This document shows positions 1 to 5,233 of a stretch of DNA of 10,764 bases, piece by piece. The translations under genes and the position numbers were made by a program. Every line of letters begins with the position of its first letter. Position 1 is the stretch's first letter. The DNA lies in contig RFNL01000373.1 in NCBI GenBank assembly GCA_009927195.1, forward strand, positions 1 to 10,764, written 5' to 3'. Source of the stretch: Betaproteobacteria bacterium. Lineage in GTDB: Bacteria > Pseudomonadota > Gammaproteobacteria > Burkholderiales > Burkholderiaceae_C. The notes beneath the pieces are model-generated. The model saw only the letters and a program-made list of their open reading frames with translations. It was not told where the DNA came from and did no database searches.

Positions 1-797
1 GCGCCCTCGCCCCGGCAACCTTCGGTCAGCAACACGCCCGCACCGGCCACGCCGGTGGGGTGGAACTGCCAAAACTCCATGTCTTCCAAGGGAATGCCGG
101 CACGTGCGGCCATGCCCATGCCGTCGCCGGTGTTGATGAAAGCATTCGTAGAAGCGGCAAAGATGCGGCCTGCGCCACCGGTGGCCAACAACACGGTTTT
201 GGCCTCCAAAATATGCATTTCGCCGGTTTCCATCTCCAATGCAGTAACACCCACCACATCGCCTTCGGCATCGCGGATCAGGTCCAGCGCCATCCATTCA
301 ACAAAAAAAGTTGTGTTGGCTTGCACGTTTTGCTGGTAGAGCGTGTGCAGCATGGCGTGGCCGGTGCGGTCGGCAGCGGCACAAGCGCGTTGCACCGGTT
401 TTTCTCCGTAGTTGGCGGTATGGCCGCCAAAAGGGCGTTGGTAAATCGTGCCGTCGGGGTTGCGGTCAAAAGGCATGCCCATGTGCTCGAGTTCGTACAC
501 CACCTTGGGTGCTTCGCGGCACATGTATTCAATCGCGTCTTGATCGCCCAGCCAATCAGAGCCTTTGATGGTGTCGTAGAAGTGATAGTGCCAGTTGTCT
601 TCAGACATATTGCCCAAGGACGCACCAATACCGCCTTGTGCGGCCACCGTGTGAGAGCGGGTAGGAAACACTTTGGAGAGCACCGCCACGTTCAGGCCAG
701 CCCGCGCCAATTGCAGCGAGGCACGCATGCCTGAGCCACCGGCACCCACAATGACCACATCGAACCTGCGACGGGCGATGGAACTTGAACTAGACAT
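1..797 (-). CDS. sdhA: Succinate dehydrogenase flavoprotein subunit, partial (N-terminal part)
   Basis: Oxidises succinate to fumarate and passes electrons to the iron-sulfur subunit of membrane complex II. The gene runs off the left edge, so only the first 265 residues of a protein usually near 590-600 are visible. The start is the ATG at 797, three bases after the sdhD stop, with GGAGG placed 9 bases upstream inside the last sdhD codons. Visible motifs: the FAD-binding GAGGSG at residues 18-23; RSHTVAAQGG with His49, which by alignment to the E. coli enzyme is the histidine covalently bound to FAD; and HPTG followed by LLTEGCRGEG at the edge, part of the substrate-binding region. The catalytic arginine lies beyond the window. 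It follows sdhC and sdhD as in a standard sdhCDAB operon, so sdhB is expected just outside. The family call is secure. Confidence 0.97.
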   Translation of the reverse strand, partial: MSSSSSIARRRFDVVIVGAGGSGMRASLQLARAGLNVAVLSKVFPTRSHTVAAQGGIGASLGNMSEDNWHYHFYDTIKGSDWLGDQDAIEYMCREAPKVVYELEHMGMPFDRNPDGTIYQRPFGGHTANYGEKPVQRACAAADRTGHAMLHTLYQQNVQANTTFFVEWMALDLIRDAEGDVVGVTALEMETGEMHILEAKTVLLATGGAGRIFAASTNAFINTGDGMGMAARAGIPLEDMEFWQFHPTGVAGAGVLLTEGCRGEG

Positions 798-800
798 GGG

Positions 801-1166
801 TCAAAGCCTCCAGAGAACTTGAATCGCCCAACCGGTGCAAGACACCAGCCAGACCAAGGTGAAAATTTGCAGGCTCAGGCGCACCGCCACCGGCTTGATG
901 TAATCCATCCAGATATCGCGCACGCCCACCCATACGTGGTAGGCCATGGCCACAATGATCGTGAAGGTCAGCGCTTTCATCCATTGGCTGCTGAAAATGC
1001 CAGCCCATTTGTCGTACCCGATGGGCCCACTGCCCATTACCACTTGCAGAAGAACCAGCAAAGTGAACAAGGCCATCAAGGCTGCAGTAATGCGTTGGGC
1101 CAGCCAGTCGCGCAACCCGTAATGGGCACCCACCACCACACGTTTAGAACCGTAATTGACTGTCAT
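801..1166 (-). CDS. sdhD: Succinate dehydrogenase membrane anchor subunit
   Basis: A 121-residue hydrophobic subunit that, with SdhC, anchors complex II, binds heme b and forms the quinone site. Three membrane segments are visible at about residues 23-44, 64-84 and 98-118. The YHVWVGVRDIWMDY stretch matches the E. coli SdhD heme region: His77 would be the heme ligand, and Asp88-Tyr89 sit at the same 11-12 residue spacing as the E. coli quinone-site Asp-Tyr pair. I chose the ATG at 1166, which has GAGGAAA upstream and gives the usual short N-terminus. An in-frame TTG at 1187 overlaps the sdhC stop as TTGA and would add seven residues (MNPRKTK); it is less likely. Its end lies three bases before sdhA, so the two are probably translationally coupled. 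Confidence 0.93.
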   Translation of the reverse strand: MTVNYGSKRVVVGAHYGLRDWLAQRITAALMALFTLLVLLQVVMGSGPIGYDKWAGIFSSQWMKALTFTIIVAMAYHVWVGVRDIWMDYIKPVAVRLSLQIFTLVWLVSCTGWAIQVLWRL

Positions 1167-1183
1167 CTTGGTTTTCCTCGGAT

Positions 1184-1615
1184 TCAATACAGGCCAAACA
1201 ACTTGGCACCCAATAGCAGCGTCAATGCGATCGAGGTACTGAGTGTGGCGATGGCCGATGAGCGGCCAAATTCTTTGGTGACAGCGTGATGCGCATCCAT
1301 ATAAATGTGTCGAACGCCAGCGATCAAGTGGTGCAAATAGGCCCAGATCAAGGCCAGTGCGATCAATTTGAGGAACCAGCCGGGCGCGAAACCCAATCCG
1401 ACATTGAAGGCGTACTTGAACTTGGCAAACGAAATTTCAGAGGAAACCGATTGGTCAAACATCCAAATGATGAACGGCAACAACAGAAACATCAAGGCGC
1501 CGCTGATGCGGTGCAAGATAGACACCCATCCCGCCGGCGGCAGTCGGTAGGTGGGCAAATCGCTGAGCGCATTGATGTTGCGAAACTCTGGCCGCTTTGG
1601 GGCTGTCTCGGTCAT
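1184..1615 (-). CDS. sdhC: Succinate dehydrogenase cytochrome b556 subunit
   Basis: A 143-residue membrane subunit of complex II. The N-terminal part holds SILHRISG, where Ser32 and Arg36 correspond to the ubiquinone-site Ser and Arg of E. coli SdhC. HHLIAGVRH holds His96, the likely heme b ligand, with His103 seven residues later as in E. coli. Three hydrophobic segments are visible at about residues 37-55, 80-103 and 121-142. I place the start at the ATG at 1615, with CAGGA 9-13 bases upstream; an in-frame TTG at 1624 would add three residues. It is the first gene of the sdh unit, downstream of the regulator gene, and has its own good sigma70-like promoter. The stop is 17 bases before the sdhD ATG. 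Confidence 0.94.
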   Translation of the reverse strand: MTETAPKRPEFRNINALSDLPTYRLPPAGWVSILHRISGALMFLLLPFIIWMFDQSVSSEISFAKFKYAFNVGLGFAPGWFLKLIALALIWAYLHHLIAGVRHIYMDAHHAVTKEFGRSSAIATLSTSIALTLLLGAKLFGLY

Positions 1616-1664
1616 GGGAAGCAATCCTGGTTAAAAAAGGTGGTTGTCAAAACGTATTTTTGAA

Positions 1665-1700
1665 TCGCTAAATTCTATTTGACGACAAAGTGATGTCAAA
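1665..1700 (-). promoter_or_regulatory. Predicted sigma70 promoter of the sdhCDA(B) operon
   Basis: On the minus strand a perfect -35 TTGACA (1699-1694) is followed by a 16-base spacer and a -10 TAGAAT (1677-1672), one mismatch from consensus. Transcription would start near 1665, giving a leader of about 50 bases before the sdhC ATG. The promoter lies in the 102-bp gap after the regulator stop, so sdh can be transcribed independently of the regulator gene. This is a sequence match only. Confidence 0.6.
1678..1700. promoter_or_regulatory. Inverted repeat over the sdhC -35 and spacer, possible operator
   Basis: TTTGAC (1678-1683) and GTCAAA (1695-1700) form a perfect 6-base inverted repeat with an 11-base centre. 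One arm is the -35 hexamer and the other abuts the -10, a position typical of a repressor site. The same TTGACA hexamer occurs twice more on the minus strand, at 1715-1710 and 1650-1645. Because TTGACA is itself a promoter element, part of this symmetry may be chance. It does not resemble the TCTTAT half-sites near mdh. Confidence 0.3.
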
Positions 1701-1717
1701 AAGATGGCATGTCAAGT

Positions 1718-2518
1718 TCAGAACAATTGATTTCGGTAGTGGTGCAGGTCGGTCCGGTACAGCCCGCGACGCAACTCCATGGGCAGGTCGTTGTAAGTAA
1801 AAGCCACTCGCTCAACGCTGAGCAATGGGGTGGTTGCGCTCACCTGCAGGCATTGTGCCTGTTGTTCGTCTGGCAAAACGGCTTTGATCTTTTCGTCAGC
1901 GCGCACCATGCTGATGCCAAACTCGGCTTCGAACAAGGCATACATGGGGCCTTGCGAGGTCGCCAGCCGCTCAGCACTGAGGCCCCTGAAGCGGTCGCCG
2001 GGCAACCACAGGTCTTCCAAAATGGTCGGCACGCCTTGAAAGCCCAAGATGCGGCGCACCTGAATCACGGCTTCCCCGGTGCGCAAGGCCAATGCACGCG
2101 CCACATCGGCGCTGGCGCGCGCTCGTTTGCATGACAAGATGCTACGCTGGGCCGATCCTTGATTTTGCAGATTGCCATGATCGGGTTGCAACTTGAGAAA
2201 CCTGAATTGAAGCCTTTCTTCTGCATGGGTTGCCACAAAAGTTCCCTTGCCTTGGCGGCGGACCAACAGGTTTTCGGTGGCCAATTCATCGATGGCTTTG
2301 CGCACCGTGCCTTGGCTGACTTTGAAGCGCGCGGCCAGGTCCATTTCGCTGGGAATGGCCTCACCCGGCTTCCACTCACCGCCTTGCAGACTTTGAAGAA
2401 TCAATCCCTTGATCTGTTGATACAGCGGGCTGAAAGCGGGCGCTTGGCCGGGAGAGATCAGCAAGCCCGGAATTTCGCTGGCAAAAGCGGTGGGAGGTGT
2501 TTGGGTGGCATTGGTCAT
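1718..2518 (-). CDS. GntR-family transcriptional regulator with UTRA domain (HutC subfamily)
   Basis: A 266-residue regulator. Residues about 31-96 form a GntR winged helix-turn-helix, with PLYQQIKGLI, the PGEAIPSE turn, the recognition-helix region VSQGTVRKAIDELATENLLVRR and the wing GKGTFV. Residues about 115-258 fit a UTRA effector domain, including VRRILGFQGVPTILEDLWLP and a final LRRGLYRTDLHHY, so it belongs to the HutC-like branch of GntR. The ligand cannot be read from the sequence. Lying between the sdh genes and mdh, it plausibly controls TCA-cycle genes in response to a carboxylate, which is inference from position only. The start is the ATG at 2518, with a leader of about 20 residues before the DNA-binding domain. 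It is divergent from mdh across a gap with repeated palindromic half-sites, suggesting autoregulation and control of mdh. Confidence 0.92.
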   Translation of the reverse strand: MTNATQTPPTAFASEIPGLLISPGQAPAFSPLYQQIKGLILQSLQGGEWKPGEAIPSEMDLAARFKVSQGTVRKAIDELATENLLVRRQGKGTFVATHAEERLQFRFLKLQPDHGNLQNQGSAQRSILSCKRARASADVARALALRTGEAVIQVRRILGFQGVPTILEDLWLPGDRFRGLSAERLATSQGPMYALFEAEFGISMVRADEKIKAVLPDEQQAQCLQVSATTPLLSVERVAFTYNDLPMELRRGLYRTDLHHYRNQLF

Positions 2519-2560
2519 GGGATGGTTTGGATCTGGGTGTCAAACCTCTGTCATGGCTTC

Positions 2561-2586
2561 ATCTTATCTTATATAAGACATAAGAT
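2561..2586. promoter_or_regulatory. Clustered palindromic half-sites, candidate operator of the GntR regulator
   Basis: The half-site TCTTAT occurs at 2562-2567 and 2567-2572, and its complement ATAAGA at 2573-2578 and 2580-2585. The inner pair makes a perfect 12-base palindrome, TCTTATATAAGA (2567-2578); the outer pair extends as ATCTTAT (2561-2567) facing ATAAGAT (2580-2586), with its centre shifted by one base. A palindrome with an AT-rich centre between a GntR-type gene and its divergent neighbour is the usual form of a GntR operator. I did not find a second full copy before sdhC or acnB. Binding by this protein is inferred. Confidence 0.6.
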
Positions 2587-2658
2587 AAATCGTTGCCTTA
2601 TTCCTTTGCAGGTACACTCTTTTTTCATTTATTTCAATCACCATCTGGAGCCACCACC

Positions 2659-3648
2659 ATGAGCAAAAAGCCCGTACGCGTCGCCGTCACCGGGGCCGCA
2701 GGCCAAATCGGTTACGCCTTGTTGTTTCGCATTGCCGCCGGAGAGATGCTGGGCAAAGACCAACCGGTCATCTTGCAATTGCTGGAAATTCCGGATGAAA
2801 AGGCCCAAAAAGCGCTCAAAGGCGTGATGATGGAATTGGACGACTGCGCTTTTCCATTGTTGGCCGGCATGGAGGCCCACAGCGATGCCCATACCGCCTT
2901 CAAAGACACCGATTACGCCTTGCTGGTGGGGGCACGTCCGCGCGGACCGGGCATGGAGAGGGCCGATTTGTTGGCCGCCAATGCCCAAATTTTCACCGCC
3001 CAGGGCAAAGCTTTGGATGCGGTGGCTTCGCGCCACGTCAAGGTGTTGGTGGTGGGCAATCCGGCCAACACCAACGCCTACATTGCCATGAAGAGCGCAC
3101 CGAGCCTGCCCTCCAAGAACTTCACCGCCATGTTGCGCTTGGACCACAACCGCGCTCTGAGCCAAATCGCCGCCAAAACCGGCAAACCTGTGGCTGATAT
3201 CCAAAAGCTCGCAGTCTGGGGCAACCATTCGCCGACCATGTATGCCGATTACCGCTTCGCCACCATCGACGGACAGTCCGTGAAAGACATGATCAACGAT
3301 CAGGAATGGAACGCCAATGTGTTTTTGCCCACGGTGGGAAAGCGCGGCGCTGCCATCATTGAAGCGCGTGGCCTGTCCTCTGCGGCTTCGGCGGCCAATG
3401 CGGCGATTGATCACATGCGCGACTGGGCTTTGGGCACCCATGGTCAATGGGTCACCATGGGCATTGCCTCCCATGGCTGGTATGGCATTCCCAAAGATGT
3501 GATATTTGGCTTTCCTGTTACCTGCGAAGGGGGTGAATACAAAGTGGTCGAAGGCTTGCCCATCGACGTGTTCAGCCAAAGCTGCATTGATAAAACCTTG
3601 AAAGAGTTGACCGACGAGCAAGCGGGCGTGGCCCATTTGCTTGGATGA
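2659..3648 (+). CDS. mdh: NAD-dependent malate dehydrogenase
   Basis: Catalyses reversible oxidation of malate to oxaloacetate with NAD in the cytoplasm. The 329 residues fit the cytosolic-type MDH common in Burkholderiales. Visible motifs: GAAGQIGY (12-19), the dinucleotide-binding loop; Glu43 in LLEIPD, the acidic residue expected for NAD rather than NADP; the mobile substrate loop RPRGPGMERADLL (93-105) with its arginines; GNPANTN (133-139); RLDHNR with Asp162 and Arg165; and WGNHSP with the catalytic His190. I chose the ATG at 2659, preceded by GGAG, which puts the glycine loop at its usual distance. An upstream in-frame ATG at 2593 would add 22 residues without family support and lies in the regulatory gap. 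The stop overlaps the next gene by four bases (ATGA), so coupled translation is likely. It is first gene of the mdh-lyase-MliC-like-acnB unit and divergent from the regulator. Confidence 0.97.
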   Translation: MSKKPVRVAVTGAAGQIGYALLFRIAAGEMLGKDQPVILQLLEIPDEKAQKALKGVMMELDDCAFPLLAGMEAHSDAHTAFKDTDYALLVGARPRGPGMERADLLAANAQIFTAQGKALDAVASRHVKVLVVGNPANTNAYIAMKSAPSLPSKNFTAMLRLDHNRALSQIAAKTGKPVADIQKLAVWGNHSPTMYADYRFATIDGQSVKDMINDQEWNANVFLPTVGKRGAAIIEARGLSSAASAANAAIDHMRDWALGTHGQWVTMGIASHGWYGIPKDVIFGFPVTCEGGEYKVVEGLPIDVFSQSCIDKTLKELTDEQAGVAHLLG

Positions 3649-4625
3649 AACACCCGCGTGAGGTTTTGCTCGGTGCGCAGGCGGCGACGGTTCGCCTGCC
3701 TGTTTGTGACCATTACAGCGGCGTGCCCGCGCGCATGCAAAAGAGCTTGCAGTTGCAGGCCGAGATGATGCAAGAGTTCGGGGTTTGCGTTTTTGATGCA
3801 ACCCTCGATTGCGAAGATGGCGCGCCAGTGGGCGGGGAGGCTGAGCAAGCAGCGCGGGTCAGTGAGTTGGTCTTGTCAGCCGTGCCAGGCGCGCGCGTTG
3901 GAGTGCGGGTGCATCCTGTGGACCACCCATGCTTTCATGATGATGTGTCCACCGTTGTGGGCCGCGCGGGTCAGCGGCTCAGTCACTTGATGGTGCCCAA
4001 GGTTGAATCGGTAGAGGATGTGGAGCAGGCCGTGCAAGCCACGGATGCCGCCGGCGCTCATCATCTCCCATTGCACGTTTTGCTGGAATCGCCAGCGGCA
4101 GTTCAGCAGGCCTTCGACATTGCCGCTCACACTCGGGTGTCATCCATCAGTTTTGGGTTGATGGATTTTGTATCAGCCCATGGCGGGGCCATCCCCTCAT
4201 CGGGCATGGGCTTGCAGGGTCAATTCGCCCACCCTCTGGTGTTGCGGGCGAAGTTGGAAATTGCCTCCGCCTGCCATGCACACGGCAAAGTGCCATCGCA
4301 TGGCGTGGTGACCGAATACAGCGATTTGTCTGCGGTGCAGGTGGCCGCCAGGCGGGCCAATCAGGAATTGGGCTATACACGGATGTGGAGCATCCACCCG
4401 GCCCAAATTCGCCCGATTTTGCAGGCCATGTCGCCCGATGAGGCCGAAGTGACCAAGGCTTGCGAGATCATTTTGGCCGCCAAGGTGCAAGAATGGGCAC
4501 CCATCAGCCACCTGGGGCAATTGCACGACCGCGCCAGCTACCGCTATTTTTGGCAGGTCTTGGAGCGGGCCCATGCCACTGGGCACAATATGCCAATTGA
4601 GTTGGCTCCATTTTTTCACCAATGA
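3645..4625 (+). CDS. HpcH/HpaI aldolase/citrate lyase family protein, probable CoA-ester lyase
   Basis: A 326-residue TIM-barrel protein of the citrate lyase beta/malyl-CoA lyase family, whose members cleave or form acyl-CoA esters such as malyl-CoA, methylmalyl-CoA or citramalyl-CoA. Visible residues: DCEDG (55-59); Arg88 in GVRVHP; PKVES (118-122); Glu148 in LLESP and Asp174 in GLMDF, the expected Mg2+ ligands; and WSIHPAQI (248-255). Asp295 in QLHDRAS lies where long members (malyl-CoA lyase, human CLYBL) carry a catalytic C-terminal aspartate, so the active site looks intact. The N-terminal stretch before DCEDG is longer than in typical CitE and differs in sequence, suggesting a separate subgroup. 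The ATG overlaps the mdh stop as ATGA. Sitting between mdh and acnB suggests a substrate linked to malate, glyoxylate or acetyl-CoA metabolism, but the true substrate is unknown. No citrate lyase alpha or gamma subunit is nearby, which argues against a citrate lyase complex. Confidence 0.88.
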   Translation: MKHPREVLLGAQAATVRLPVCDHYSGVPARMQKSLQLQAEMMQEFGVCVFDATLDCEDGAPVGGEAEQAARVSELVLSAVPGARVGVRVHPVDHPCFHDDVSTVVGRAGQRLSHLMVPKVESVEDVEQAVQATDAAGAHHLPLHVLLESPAAVQQAFDIAAHTRVSSISFGLMDFVSAHGGAIPSSGMGLQGQFAHPLVLRAKLEIASACHAHGKVPSHGVVTEYSDLSAVQVAARRANQELGYTRMWSIHPAQIRPILQAMSPDEAEVTKACEIILAAKVQEWAPISHLGQLHDRASYRYFWQVLERAHATGHNMPIELAPFFHQ

Positions 4626-4638
4626 TCAGGCGTTCACC

Positions 4639-5190
4639 ATGGGCAAATGTTTTTTGGCAATGTTGATGTGGGTTCATGTGGGGGTTTGGGCGCAGACCGC
4701 AGCGCCGCACAACGCCAAAGCCAAAATCCACCCGGCCAAGGTGCGGGCACAAGTCAAACCCAAGTCAGAGGTCCCGCCACCGATCAACCAGCCAGAGATG
4801 CCGCTGGCGCAGGAATTGATGCCATTGGCCGAACAAGTTCAAACCGGCAAGATGGTTTGCGAGGGCAGTACCGTTGAAGTGCATCCGCACCCTCAAACCC
4901 AGGGCTACTTCGTTTTGCGCATGGGTCATCACCATTACGTGATGGCACCCGTGGCCACCCACAGCGGTGCGCTGCGCATGGAGGATACAAAGCTCGGCGC
5001 AGTTTGGATACAACTGGCCGACAAGTCCATGCTGATGAATCAAAAGTTGGGGCGGCGCATGGCCGATGAGTGCCAAAGCCCAGCCCAAATGGTGGTGGCT
5101 CAGGCCATGGCCAAAATGCCACCCATCAACATTTTGGAGCCAGCACCTGACAAAGCCGCTGTGCCCTCACTTGACCTGGCCAATAAATAA
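4639..5190 (+). CDS. Exported protein with MliC-like (C-type lysozyme inhibitor) domain
   Basis: A 183-residue protein of unproven function. Residues 1-19 look like a Sec signal peptide (short charged start, hydrophobic core, VWA before Gln19), so the protein is probably periplasmic. A Lys/Pro/Ala-rich linker follows to about residue 65. Residues about 70-148 resemble the MliC beta-barrel: Cys74 near the first strand and Cys145 at the end could form the usual disulfide; YVMAPVATHSGALRMED contains the Ser-Gly-Ala motif (109-111), and VWIQLADKSMLM follows with Trp123 and Lys129. Cys4 lies inside the signal sequence and does not make a clear lipobox. The ATG at 4639 gives the signal peptide directly; an in-frame ATG at 4573 would lie inside the upstream gene and bury it. 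It starts 13 bases after the lyase stop and ends 43 bases before acnB. The MliC assignment is by eye. Confidence 0.72.
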   Translation: MGKCFLAMLMWVHVGVWAQTAAPHNAKAKIHPAKVRAQVKPKSEVPPPINQPEMPLAQELMPLAEQVQTGKMVCEGSTVEVHPHPQTQGYFVLRMGHHHYVMAPVATHSGALRMEDTKLGAVWIQLADKSMLMNQKLGRRMADECQSPAQMVVAQAMAKMPPINILEPAPDKAAVPSLDLANK

Positions 5191-5233
5191 ACTGCAACCA
5201 GCAACAACTTGATTTTGAATGGAGAACTGAACC

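Noticed and set aside
60..734. A 224-codon open frame on the plus strand opposite sdhA
   Set aside because: Antisense to clear SdhA motifs (FAD loop, His49 region, HPTG), with no known-family signature of its own.
2593..2658. Upstream in-frame ATG extension of mdh (22 extra residues)
   Set aside because: It would start in the regulatory gap, has no ribosome site, and displaces the NAD-binding loop; the ATG at 2659 has GGAG before it.
2638..3801. A 387-codon open frame on the minus strand opposite mdh
   Set aside because: It has no recognisable domain and is fully antisense to a well-supported mdh and the start of the lyase gene; long antisense frames are expected from the GC-biased codon use here.
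5191..5233. A separate promoter for acnB
   Set aside because: The 43-bp gap has a good ribosome site but no -35/-10 pair I can defend; readthrough from mdh is simpler.
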